Positions 16,747 to 23,002 are shown, counted from the stretch's first letter. The stretch: DNA of 25,737 nt from DASXBJ01 sp036491755 (GCA_036491755.1 DASXBJ010000072.1:1-25737); one strand, 5' to 3'. Numbers and translations are program-made. The notes: a model not told the origin generated them from the letters alone.

Positions 16747-17103
16747 TTGCACTGCCCCGTCTGCTCGGCCCCGGCCTTGCCACTCGATGGCGCTTGCGTG
16801 TTCTGCCACGCGCCCATGGCCGAGGATGAGGACACAACAGAGCTGCTGGAGTATCTCGCCGAGCGGATTCCGATCGCGAAGTCGAAACGAGGCCATCTGA
16901 ATCGCGGCCAGGTGACCGAGGTCGTGGTCGACGTCGAAGGCCGAACCTTTCGCGCCCGCTCCAAGAACGACTCGCTCGAGCTCGCCCCCGCGCTGCACCT
17001 CACCGCGTGGGTCGACCTCCTGATCGCCAAGCTCAGCGATGCGGCCGCGGGTGATGCCAACCTGCGCCGGGCCGTCCTTCGCTCAGGCTGGGCCCTCCGC
17101 TAG
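16747..17103 (+). CDS. Zinc-ribbon-containing hypothetical protein
   Basis: This 118-residue protein starts with a zinc ribbon, HCPVC at 2-6 and CVFC at 17-20, followed by an acidic linker. A helical/beta region comes next, with ERIPIAKSKRGHL, then TEVVVDVEGRTFRARSK and ALHLTAWVDLLIAKLSDAA. The function is not recognised. TTG 16747 is the only start codon possible, since the previous TAG is in the same frame 15 nt upstream; an AGGGG at 16730-16734 is a rather distant ribosome site. The protein could act with the four-cysteine product before it. Its stop shares CTAG with the stop of the convergent exonuclease gene. Confidence 0.6.
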   Translation: MHCPVCSAPALPLDGACVFCHAPMAEDEDTTELLEYLAERIPIAKSKRGHLNRGQVTEVVVDVEGRTFRARSKNDSLELAPALHLTAWVDLLIAKLSDAAAGDANLRRAVLRSGWALR

Positions 17104-18068
17104 AGCGCGAGGACCAGCTGCTCCGTCGCCTCGAGGGCTGACGCTCGCACGCCGCGCTTGCGCAGGCTGCGTGCGAAATCCTCCGTGTAGCCGTGCACCG
17201 TGTAGACCTGGTCGGCGCCCGACAGTTCGACCACCTCCATCAGCTCGTCGAAATCGCAGTGGTCGGAGAGGTCGAACGTGGCGTCGGCGCCGAACATCCG
17301 CGCGAACTCGGCATCCTTCGCCCAGCCCGAGATCAGCGCGGTTCGGTAGCGGCCGAGCCGGCGGACCTCGTCCTTCCCGGCCGGCGGAGCGATCACGACG
17401 CGTCCCTCCGGAGCATCTGCGTCGAGCTCAATCCAGTCTGGGAGAGACCGGCCGGCCGCGGCATAGTCCCGCGCGCAGGGCACGCATCGCTTCTCCAGCG
17501 CGAAGGTGAATCCAAAAGGCGCCAGCGCGAGCATCACCTCCTCAGTCTTGCCGAGGGCGTGGCAGAGCAGCACGGGGGTGACGTGGCTGTCCAGCGCGAG
17601 CCGGCACCAGTGAGCCATGGCCTCGATCGTCGAGTCGGGGTCGCCGAAGCGAAAGTGCGGCCGGCCGTAGGTCGTCTCGACGATGAGCACCTCTGCCTTT
17701 GGCACATGCGTGGCCGGGACGCCGCCGGACTGCCGGAGCTTGATATCCCCCGTGTAAAGCAGCCTGGTGCCGGAATGCTCGAAGAGAAGCTGGGCCGAAC
17801 CGAGCATGTGGCCGGCGGGAAACAGCGTGACCGTGGCCTGACCGCGCCGCATCTCTTCGCGGTAGCCGAGCATGCGCCAGCCGCGTGGGCGCCGCGTGGG
17901 TGGGATCAGGGCCAGCGTCTGAGGCGTCAGCAACGCTTCCTTGTGCCGGCGCGCGTGATCCGTGTGCGCGTGCGAGATGAAAGCGAAGCTCCGCACGACC
18001 AGGGGATCGAGCCAGAGCTGATGCCCGGGCAGCGAGACGCCGCGATCCCACGCCACCTCGCGTGTCAT
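17100..18068 (-). CDS. Ligase-associated DNA exonuclease (MBL fold)
   Basis: This 322-residue protein matches the 'ligase-associated exonuclease' group, once annotated as mRNA 3'-end processing factor. The zinc motif SHAHTDHARRH (His33, His35, Asp37, His38) lies early, the second region is FPAGHMLGSAQ, then YTGDIKL with its Asp, and C-terminal SDHCDFDEL and TVHGYTEDFAR supply further ligands. In other bacteria this family is linked to LigB-type ligase, an Lhr-core helicase and a metallophosphoesterase; only the ligase is present here, about 600 nt away across two small genes. It likely trims DNA ends before sealing. The ATG start lies 10 nt after the nnrE stop, suggesting an operon with nnrE and the regulator. 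Confidence 0.88.
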   Translation of the reverse strand: MTREVAWDRGVSLPGHQLWLDPLVVRSFAFISHAHTDHARRHKEALLTPQTLALIPPTRRPRGWRMLGYREEMRRGQATVTLFPAGHMLGSAQLLFEHSGTRLLYTGDIKLRQSGGVPATHVPKAEVLIVETTYGRPHFRFGDPDSTIEAMAHWCRLALDSHVTPVLLCHALGKTEEVMLALAPFGFTFALEKRCVPCARDYAAAGRSLPDWIELDADAPEGRVVIAPPAGKDEVRRLGRYRTALISGWAKDAEFARMFGADATFDLSDHCDFDELMEVVELSGADQVYTVHGYTEDFARSLRKRGVRASALEATEQLVLAL

Positions 18069-18078
18069 GGTGTGGCGC

Positions 18079-18777
18079 TCACAGCTTCACAGCGGTGGAC
18101 TGGCTGAAGAGCCCGTCCGGAACTCCGAGGCCAAGCTCGGCATACACCTCGAAAGGCACCCCTATGTCGGCGAGCCAGACCTCGCCGGCCAGTCGAGGCC
18201 CGTCGGCCTTGCACAGTCCGGCCTTGGGCAGTCCAAGGGTGACAGTGGTCGAGGCCTGCACAGCGGGAGCGTAGGCGACGCCGGAATCCGCGTCCAGCCC
18301 CGAGGGCACGTCAACAGCGACCACCGGCAGCCCGGCGGCGTTGATCGCGGCTATCCACTGCGCGAAGCGTCCCTGTGGAGGTCTCGTGAGGCCGGTGCCG
18401 AAGATTGCGTCGACCACCATCGCTGCGCCATTCAACGCCGGCTCGTTCGACACCTCAATGCCCAGCCGGCGCAGCGCCTCCAGCTCGCGCGCCGCGGCGC
18501 CCTTCAGGCGGGTCGCGTCCACGCAGCAGACTGCAGCGAGCCTGCCCCACCGGTGGAGGTGACGCGCCGCCGCGAGCCCATCCCCGGCGTTGTTGCCGAT
18601 CCCGCACAGCACGGCCGCCGGCTGGTCGCAGAACCGCGCGACCTGCCACCCCGCCGCCTCCATGAGCCATTCCACCGACACGCCGAAGCGCGCCTCGGCG
18701 AGCCCGTCGACCTGTTTGACCTGGGCGCTAGTGAGCTCGGGCAGGTCGCTGAACGACAAAGGAGCAGTAAGGGTCAC
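18079..18777 (-). CDS. nnrE: NAD(P)H-hydrate epimerase (YjeF N-terminal domain)
   Basis: This metabolite-repair enzyme interconverts R and S NAD(P)HX so that the dehydratase can restore NAD(P)H. The 232-residue protein shows LTSAQVKQVDG, the nucleotide loop CGIGNNAGDGLAAARHL, VVDAIFGTGL and DVPSGLDADSG, all family signatures. Most bacteria fuse this domain to the NnrD dehydratase (carbohydrate-kinase-like); here it stands alone and no nnrD is in the window. GTG 18777 makes it overlap the upstream regulator by 50 nt; an in-frame TTG at 18759 would cut the overlap to 32 nt. No Shine-Dalgarno is clear for either, so translational coupling is likely. Confidence 0.9.
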   Translation of the reverse strand: MTLTAPLSFSDLPELTSAQVKQVDGLAEARFGVSVEWLMEAAGWQVARFCDQPAAVLCGIGNNAGDGLAAARHLHRWGRLAAVCCVDATRLKGAAARELEALRRLGIEVSNEPALNGAAMVVDAIFGTGLTRPPQGRFAQWIAAINAAGLPVVAVDVPSGLDADSGVAYAPAVQASTTVTLGLPKAGLCKADGPRLAGEVWLADIGVPFEVYAELGLGVPDGLFSQSTAVKL

Positions 18778-19369
18778 GGCGGTGGATGGACTCGGCTTGC
18801 GAGACCGAAGCGCCGAGGAGGCGCGTGATCAGCTGGGGAGTGATGGTGCACACCTGAGGGAACTTCAGCGCCGTGTTGCGAAACGGACAGTTGTGGATGC
18901 TGACCTTGACCCCTTCGGCCGTCTCACTCTGCTCCGCGAGCGTCCCCGCCCGGCCGATCCACGCGACCACTCGGCTCAGCTTGGCGTCGAAGTCAAGGCC
19001 GACCAGCTCGTGCTCGATCGTGCTCGCGTGGCGCTCCGCCACCCTCGCGAACACCTCGTCCAGCGCCTCTGGTCCGCCCATCTCCTGCACTTCCTGCAGC
19101 ACCATGGTGGCGAGCTGGCCGTAGCGCTTGGGGAACACCGAGTCGGCGCGTTCGGTGAGCGAGAAGAGCAGCGCCGGGCGGCCTCGCCCGCTGCGCTCCG
19201 GGTGGCTGACGACAAAGCCTTCGCGCTCGAGGTTGGTCAGGTGCTGGCGCACCGCGTTGGGCGTGACCCCGAGATCGCTGGCGATCGTTTCGGCGCTGCA
19301 GCGGCCCCTGCGCCGGAGCAGCTCCATGACTTCCATGCGGGTCGAGCGGGCGGCGATCATGCAGGGCAC
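18728..19369 (-). CDS. SufR-like winged-helix transcriptional regulator with Fe-S ligand cysteines
   Basis: This 213-residue protein has an N-terminal DeoR/ArsR-type HTH (EVMELLRRRGRCSAETIASDLG, helix VTPNAVRQHLTNLEREG, wing with GRGRPALLFSLT). The C-terminal domain has cysteines at 161 (HNCPF), 174 (FPQVC) and 202 (DPYCSF). The C-X12-C-X27-C spacing matches my recollection of the [4Fe-4S] ligands of SufR (164/177/205), and the surrounding NCPF, GAS and DPYC words fit that family. It would sense iron-sulfur or redox status. No suf genes are visible. GTG 19369 is listed as start; ATG 19360 is equally plausible. It heads a run with nnrE and the exonuclease and diverges from the 19475 gene. Confidence 0.8.
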   Translation of the reverse strand: MPCMIAARSTRMEVMELLRRRGRCSAETIASDLGVTPNAVRQHLTNLEREGFVVSHPERSGRGRPALLFSLTERADSVFPKRYGQLATMVLQEVQEMGGPEALDEVFARVAERHASTIEHELVGLDFDAKLSRVVAWIGRAGTLAEQSETAEGVKVSIHNCPFRNTALKFPQVCTITPQLITRLLGASVSQAESIHRRDPYCSFVVQRPARAH

Positions 19370-19387
19370 ATCCGGCTGGAAGCGGGC

Positions 19388-19393
19388 ATCCTA
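19388..19393 (-). promoter_or_regulatory. Putative -10 box (TAGGAT) for the SufR-like regulator
   Basis: TAGGAT on the - strand lies 18 nt upstream of GTG 19369. It implies a start of transcription near 19380 and a short leader. No good -35 hexamer is visible. Confidence 0.35.
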
Positions 19394-19404
19394 GCATGAG
19401 CATA

Positions 19405-19426
19405 AACCGATTTATTACATATGGTT
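19405..19426. promoter_or_regulatory. Possible operator: AT-rich AACC-N14-GGTT inverted repeat
   Basis: The 22-bp AT-rich stretch between the divergent regulator and small-protein genes carries AACC and GGTT half-sites separated by 14 nt and abuts the -35 of the rightward promoter. The position suits a regulator binding site. The repeat is short, so chance is a real alternative. Confidence 0.25.
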
Positions 19427-19427
19427 C

Positions 19428-19455
19428 TTGACAAAAGGCAGAGGCGCCGTAAACT
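19428..19455 (+). promoter_or_regulatory. Sigma-70-type promoter (TTGACA-N16-TAAACT)
   Basis: TTGACA at 19428-19433 and TAAACT at 19450-19455 form a near-consensus housekeeping promoter. It would start RNA near 19462, 13 nt before the gene at 19475. Confidence 0.7.
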
Positions 19456-19474
19456 TGGTCTTGGGAGAAGAGAA

Positions 19475-19789
19475 ATGCCACTGATCAAGCAGGCCAGCCG
19501 CGCCATCGAGCACATGACCGCCCGCGAGCGGCGCATCCAGCGTGCGAAGTATGCCCGCCGGAACAAGATGCACTACATCGACAAGCTCCTGAACGAGCTT
19601 GAGATGCTGAACCTTGCCGACCAGCGACAGATGCCACCGGTGCTGTCCGTCGCGATCAACAAGGTCATCGAGGAGTCGCCCGAGGTGACCGTGCTGGCGC
19701 AGGCCAAGCCCGCTTCCGTGATGGAGGCGATGGACGCCCTGTACGAGATCCAGGACAGCCTCATGTACAACCAGATCGAGGACGAATAA
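19475..19789 (+). CDS. Unrecognised small, highly charged helical protein
   Basis: The product has 104 residues. Its N-terminal third is basic (TARERRIQRAKYARRNK, about residues 15-31). The middle is a leucine/acid-rich helix (YIDKLLNELEMLNLADQR), and the C-terminal half is acidic and ends YNQIEDE. No cysteine, signal peptide or membrane segment is present, and I do not recognise the family. ATG 19475 is chosen because GGGAGAAG sits just upstream and a strong promoter begins RNA near 19462; a longer in-frame start at 19421 would precede that promoter. A near-consensus promoter and a perfect intrinsic terminator mark a single-gene, probably well-expressed unit. It diverges from the SufR-like regulator, which may control it. 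Confidence 0.7.
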   Translation: MPLIKQASRAIEHMTARERRIQRAKYARRNKMHYIDKLLNELEMLNLADQRQMPPVLSVAINKVIEESPEVTVLAQAKPASVMEAMDALYEIQDSLMYNQIEDE

Positions 19790-19813
19790 CCGCCTCCCCC
19801 AGAAATTCACACA

Positions 19814-19850
19814 GAGGCCGGCTCGAGCGAGCCGGCCTCTTTTCTTTTTT
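19814..19850 (+). terminator. Strong intrinsic terminator
   Basis: An 11-bp perfect stem (GAGGCCGGCTC / GAGCCGGCCTC) with a 4-nt loop is followed by TTTTCTTTTTT. It ends 61 nt after the stop of the 19475 gene. Confidence 0.92.
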
Positions 19851-19863
19851 GCGCGGACTCCTC

Positions 19864-19892
19864 TTGACAAAGCAGCGGGCCGGACGTATTCT
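19864..19892 (+). promoter_or_regulatory. Sigma-70-type promoter (TTGACA-N17-TATTCT) for arsR
   Basis: TTGACA at 19864-19869 and TATTCT at 19887-19892 with an ideal 17-nt spacer predict a start near 19899, directly at the palindrome that follows. Confidence 0.8.
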
Positions 19893-19899
19893 ACCGATA

Positions 19900-19911
19900 G
19901 GCTAATTAGCC
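19900..19911. promoter_or_regulatory. Perfect 12-bp palindrome GGCTAATTAGCC, probable ArsR autoregulatory operator
   Basis: GGCTAATTAGCC lies at the predicted start of transcription and 15 nt before the arsR-family ATG. Matching flanking bases extend it to an imperfect 22-bp dyad. Repressor binding here would block RNA polymerase, the usual mode of ArsR autoregulation. Confidence 0.6.
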
Positions 19912-19926
19912 AATAGGAAGAATACG

Positions 19927-20298
19927 ATGGCATCTGATCACCTGAGCGTCACGTTTGCAGCCCTCGCCGATCCCACCCGGCGAGCGATTCTCGCCCGTCT
20001 TGCCCACGGGGAGGCTTCTGTCACGGAGCTGGCCAAGCCGTTTGACCTGAGCCTTCCCGGCGTCTCGAAACACCTGAAAGTGCTGCATCGCGCCGGCCTG
20101 ATCACGCAGGGCCGCGCCGCGCAGTGGCGGCCGTGCCGCCTCGAAGGGGGTCGCCTCAAGGAGGCGTCCGAATGGGTGGGGGAGTACCGGCGCTTCTGGG
20201 ACGAAGGTTTCGAGCGCCTCGATGTCGTTTTGCAGGAACTCATGAAGGAGCAGGAAAACAATGACAACAAAGGGAGCGACAACGATGGAGAAGGCTGA
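19927..20298 (+). CDS. ArsR-family winged-helix repressor (AHSA1-linked type)
   Basis: This 123-residue protein starts LSVTFAALADPTRRAILARLAHG, followed by the HTH VTELAKPFDLSLPGVSKHLKVLHRAGL and a wing (QGRAAQWRPCRLE). This is the ArsR subgroup that sits before SRPBCC/AHSA1 genes. There is no metal-binding CxC motif, so it is unlikely to sense arsenic or cadmium; the ligand is unknown. The C-terminal tail is Asn/Asp/Gly-rich. A Shine-Dalgarno (AGGAAG) lies 7 nt before ATG. The gene overlaps the AHSA1 gene by 38 nt, giving tight coupling. Promoter, operator and downstream hairpin delimit a two-gene unit. Confidence 0.92.
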   Translation: MASDHLSVTFAALADPTRRAILARLAHGEASVTELAKPFDLSLPGVSKHLKVLHRAGLITQGRAAQWRPCRLEGGRLKEASEWVGEYRRFWDEGFERLDVVLQELMKEQENNDNKGSDNDGEG

Positions 20299-20776
20299 GT
20301 ATGTGGTCGAGCCCGGCAAGCAGGAGCTCATCGTCACGCGCATGTTCGATGCGCCCAGGGAGCTCGTTTACAGGGCGTTCACGGAACCTGATCTGTTCGC
20401 GCAGTGGTGGGGTCCGCGGAAGTACACGTCGAGGATCGAGAAGTTCGATGTCAAGCCGGGCGGCCTCTGGCGCATCGTGCAGTTCGACGGCAGCGGCGCC
20501 GAGCACGCATTCAGCGGCGTCCACCACGCCGCGGTCGCACCCGAGCGGATCGTGGCCACCTTCGAATACGAGGGCGTGCCCGGCCACGTCCTGCTGGGGA
20601 CAACGGTCTTCGAGGCTGTCGGCAACAAGACCAGGATGGTGGCCCAAAACGTGTTCCAGTCCGTCGCCGACCGTGACGGCATGGTCTCATCCGGGATGCG
20701 GGAGGGCAGCGACGAGTCCTACGACCGCCTGACCGAGCTGCTCGAGAAGATGAAGGGTGGGGGCGGCAAGCGCTGA
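20261..20776 (+). CDS. SRPBCC/AHSA1 (START-like) domain protein
   Basis: This 171-residue protein is an Aha1-C-terminal-like SRPBCC domain. Signatures are VTRMFDAPRELVYRAFTEPDLFAQWWGPR near the start, KPGGLWRIVQFDG, HHAAVAPERIVATFEYEG, and a C-terminal helix with SSGMREGSDESYDRLTELLE. The fold makes a hydrophobic ligand pocket; the ligand is not predictable. Pairing with an ArsR repressor is common and suggests ligand-responsive control. ATG 20261 has a GGAGCAGG upstream and overlaps arsR; ATG 20285 is an alternative that would drop eight residues. Confidence 0.9.
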   Translation: MTTKGATTMEKAEYVVEPGKQELIVTRMFDAPRELVYRAFTEPDLFAQWWGPRKYTSRIEKFDVKPGGLWRIVQFDGSGAEHAFSGVHHAAVAPERIVATFEYEGVPGHVLLGTTVFEAVGNKTRMVAQNVFQSVADRDGMVSSGMREGSDESYDRLTELLEKMKGGGGKR

Positions 20777-20801
20777 CGCGGCGTCGCAACCATCGCCAAG
20801 G

Positions 20802-20827
20802 AGGCCGGGTTCTCGCGAGCCCGGCCT
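20802..20827. terminator. GC-rich hairpin between convergent genes, probable bidirectional terminator
   Basis: AGGCCGGG and CCCGGCCT form an 8-bp stem around a 10-nt loop between the AHSA1 and cyclic-nucleotide-binding genes, which end 26 nt after and just 3 nt beyond it. The T tract is poor on both sides, so strength is uncertain. Confidence 0.55.
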
Positions 20828-20829
20828 TC

Positions 20830-21228
20830 CTATTTGTCGGATTCGGCCTGGCGGATCCTCTGGCTCAAGGACTGCAGCAGGCGGTAGGCGACCTCAGGAT
20901 GCTCTTTCAGGAAAGGCTTGAAGTTCCACTCGGGGATGGTCGCCAGCGTCACATCGGTGTCCGCCGTGATCGTCGCGCTGCGCCCCTCATGGTCCAGCAG
21001 GGCCATCTCGCCGAAGGCGTCTCCCGGACCAAGGCTGCGTGTCTTGCCCTGCACCGTCTGCACCGTGACGGAGCCGTCAGTGATGATCATGAAGCCGACG
21101 CCGCCCTCGCCGCGGACCACGATCTCGTGGCCCGCCGGATGATTGACGGTCTTCATCTGCTTCTCGATCGATCGGAGCTCCGAGTCGGGGATGCCCTGCA
21201 GCAGCTTGACGGACTTCAGGTCGAGCAC
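20830..21228 (-). CDS. Stand-alone cyclic-nucleotide-binding domain protein
   Basis: This 132-residue protein consists of a single cNMP-binding domain. LDLKSVKLLQGIPDSELRSIEKQ leads into the beta barrel, and the phosphate-binding cassette reads GDAFGEMALLDHEGRSATITA, with the Glu and Arg needed for cyclic-phosphate contact. No HTH, kinase or channel domain is attached, so it must act through partners or as a degenerate regulator. GTG 21228 is preceded at exactly 6 nt by TAAGAT, so the transcript is probably leaderless and the gene is not simply coupled to the recombinase gene 71 nt upstream. Confidence 0.9.
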   Translation of the reverse strand: MLDLKSVKLLQGIPDSELRSIEKQMKTVNHPAGHEIVVRGEGGVGFMIITDGSVTVQTVQGKTRSLGPGDAFGEMALLDHEGRSATITADTDVTLATIPEWNFKPFLKEHPEVAYRLLQSLSQRIRQAESDK

Positions 21229-21234
21229 GCCCAG

Positions 21235-21240
21235 ATCTTA
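21235..21240 (-). promoter_or_regulatory. Putative leaderless -10 box (TAAGAT)
   Basis: TAAGAT on the - strand is separated by exactly 6 nt from the GTG at 21228, with no Shine-Dalgarno between them. Confidence 0.5.
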
Positions 21241-21299
21241 TTCGCCATCGGTCGCCGCGACAAGCGGCTCGATTGCAAGGCGCGAACCCTGTTCGGCGC

Positions 21300-22229
21300 C
21301 TAGGCCCCAGCCTTCTTGTCGTCCAGGAACTGCTGGTAGAGGCGATAGGCCTCCTGCTTCCGGCTGTCGACGATCTTGGTGTATCCCTGGAGGGTGTTCA
21401 GGTTGGCGTGGCCGAGCACCTCCTGGACGAGGCGGACATCGCCGCCTGTGACCTCGAGCAGCGTGGTCGCCGCGGTATGGCGGGCGACGTGCGGTGACCT
21501 GAACGACCAGGCGCCGAGCTGCTTGCGGATCTTGCTGACGATGTAACGGGCACCCGTGGCGGTCAGGCGGCGCCCGCGGTCGTCGGCCACCGACCGATCG
21601 AAGTTAACGAACAGCGCCATGCACGCGTCGTCGCGCACGGCCAGGTAGTCCTCCAGGGCGGCTCGGGCGTCTGTGGTGAGGTATACCGAGCGCTGCTTGG
21701 AACCCTTTCCTGTGACTACGAGCCGGCTGCCCGATCGAGGAAAGTCGGTGCGGTCGAGGGCCAGCGCTTCGGAGATGCGGCAACCCGTGCTGACCAGGAA
21801 CTGGACCATCGCCCGATCCCTCTTCTCCTGGATGGTCTCCCTTGGCAGCGCGGCGAGCAGGCGCGTCAGCTCGTCCGGATCGATCGGCTTGGGCAGGCGC
21901 TGCTCGACCTTGGGCAGGGTGATCCCGTTGGACAGGTCTTTCTCAAGGAGGTTTTCTCTGGCCAGCCAGCGCAGCCAGGACCTGATCGCGACCAGGGCGC
22001 GGGCGCGAGACGCCGGGCTCTTGAGCTTGCCGGCCAGGTGGCGCTGGAACGCGCGCAGATCATCGTGAGTCAGGTCATCCAGACGGAGCGAGTGATCGTG
22101 GGCGGTCAGAAAAGCGATCAGCCGGCGGATTTCCGCCTCATAGGCTCGGACCGTGTTCGGGCTGCGGTTCGCTTCGAGTTGAAGCCAGCCGAGGTATTCG
22201 GTCGCCGCGGCCTGCAGATCGAGTGCCAT
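21300..22229 (-). CDS. Tyrosine recombinase, XerC/XerD-like
   Basis: This 309-residue protein has a core-binding SAM-like N-terminal domain (YLGWLQLEANRSPNTVRAY) and a catalytic domain with all expected residues: Arg151 (STGCRISEAL), Lys175 (TGKGSKQR), His247 and Arg250 (SPHVARH), His274 (LGHANL) and nucleophile Tyr283 (LQGYTKI). The size and lack of extra domains suggest chromosome-dimer resolution or a close relative rather than a phage integrase. ATG 22229 is preferred over ATG 22286 because the 19 intervening codons are rich in AT-ending codons unlike the rest of the gene. No attachment repeats or cargo were recognised. The flanking genes look chromosomal. Confidence 0.92.
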   Translation of the reverse strand: MALDLQAAATEYLGWLQLEANRSPNTVRAYEAEIRRLIAFLTAHDHSLRLDDLTHDDLRAFQRHLAGKLKSPASRARALVAIRSWLRWLARENLLEKDLSNGITLPKVEQRLPKPIDPDELTRLLAALPRETIQEKRDRAMVQFLVSTGCRISEALALDRTDFPRSGSRLVVTGKGSKQRSVYLTTDARAALEDYLAVRDDACMALFVNFDRSVADDRGRRLTATGARYIVSKIRKQLGAWSFRSPHVARHTAATTLLEVTGGDVRLVQEVLGHANLNTLQGYTKIVDSRKQEAYRLYQQFLDDKKAGA

Positions 22230-22322
22230 GTCGAGGCCGACTGCATGTTGCCACAATCGAAAGCAGGCAGGGGCTCTTGGCGTCATGAGTCCTACGGCGC
22301 ATGGTTTTCGACGCTGCGCTGT

Positions 22323-22328
22323 TAGCCT
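22323..22328 (+). promoter_or_regulatory. Putative leaderless -10 box (TAGCCT)
   Basis: TAGCCT lies exactly 6 nt before ATG 22335 in the divergent gap with the recombinase gene. No Shine-Dalgarno is present. Confidence 0.45.
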
Positions 22329-22334
22329 TCAGCG

Positions 22335-22982
22335 ATGACTTATCGATCCATTGCGCTCGCCGGCGCGCTGCTGACGATGCTCGCGTGTGGTGCGGGGTCA
22401 GGTGCGGCGCTGCCTGCAAGTTCCACGGCCGGCAGCGTCTCGGTGCAGCCCGGAGACCTGCCGAGTGGCATGGTCAAATGCGACCTGACCGGCAGCATCG
22501 ACAGCTTCCTGGCCAAAGAGAAGACCGCAGACCCGACCACATACAACTCGACCACCGCTGAATGGAACTCGGCCAAGGACAGCGGGGCGACAGCGGCCTA
22601 CGTCGCCTTCTATGCGGACAGCGCGTCCCATTGCACCACGATCAAGACCAGCGGGTCTCAAATCGGGACCGCAACCTACAAGGTGGTGGTGAACTTCGTG
22701 GTCGAGTTCAAGGATGTGGCCAGTGCCACCAAGGCATACACCAGCGATTCGGTGTTCGGGTTCAGCGTGTCGCAGTTCAAGGGAGGCGGCGTGCCTCTGG
22801 TCGATGGAACCGCGACCGGACTCACCGCCAACTCGCTCGTCCTGAGTGCATCGGTGGCCTCTCAAGCGTTCTACATAGCGGTATGGCAGAACAAGACATT
22901 CATGGTCATCCTCGCCCTCCTCAACAACGATGCGACAACCGGTAAGAAGGTCGCCCTGGCGGAAAACAGCCGCATCAAGTAG
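22335..22982 (+). CDS. Predicted lipoprotein or secreted protein (hypothetical)
   Basis: This 215-residue protein starts MTYRSIALAGALLTMLACGAG, a signal peptide with a cysteine at 18 in an MLAC context that is an imperfect lipobox. A Ser/Ala-rich linker follows. The body (about 40-215) has beta-strand-like stretches such as TYKVVVNFVVEFKD and AFYIAVWQNKTFMVILALL, and two further cysteines (about 49 and 99) able to form a disulfide. I do not recognise the family. It is divergent from the recombinase gene. It is 20 nt before a cell-wall amidase gene, which hints at an envelope role. Confidence 0.65.
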   Translation: MTYRSIALAGALLTMLACGAGSGAALPASSTAGSVSVQPGDLPSGMVKCDLTGSIDSFLAKEKTADPTTYNSTTAEWNSAKDSGATAAYVAFYADSASHCTTIKTSGSQIGTATYKVVVNFVVEFKDVASATKAYTSDSVFGFSVSQFKGGGVPLVDGTATGLTANSLVLSASVASQAFYIAVWQNKTFMVILALLNNDATTGKKVALAENSRIK

Positions 22983-23002
22983 GCCGATCAACGACGGCCG
23001 GC

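Noticed and set aside
19927..20298. Metal-sensing ArsR (arsenic or cadmium).
   Set aside because: No CxC or CVC motif is present in the recognition helix, and no resistance gene is adjacent.
21300..22229. Tyrosine recombinase as integrase of a genomic island.
   Set aside because: No att repeats, tRNA, phage genes or compositional break were seen; sequence is of the XerC/D type.
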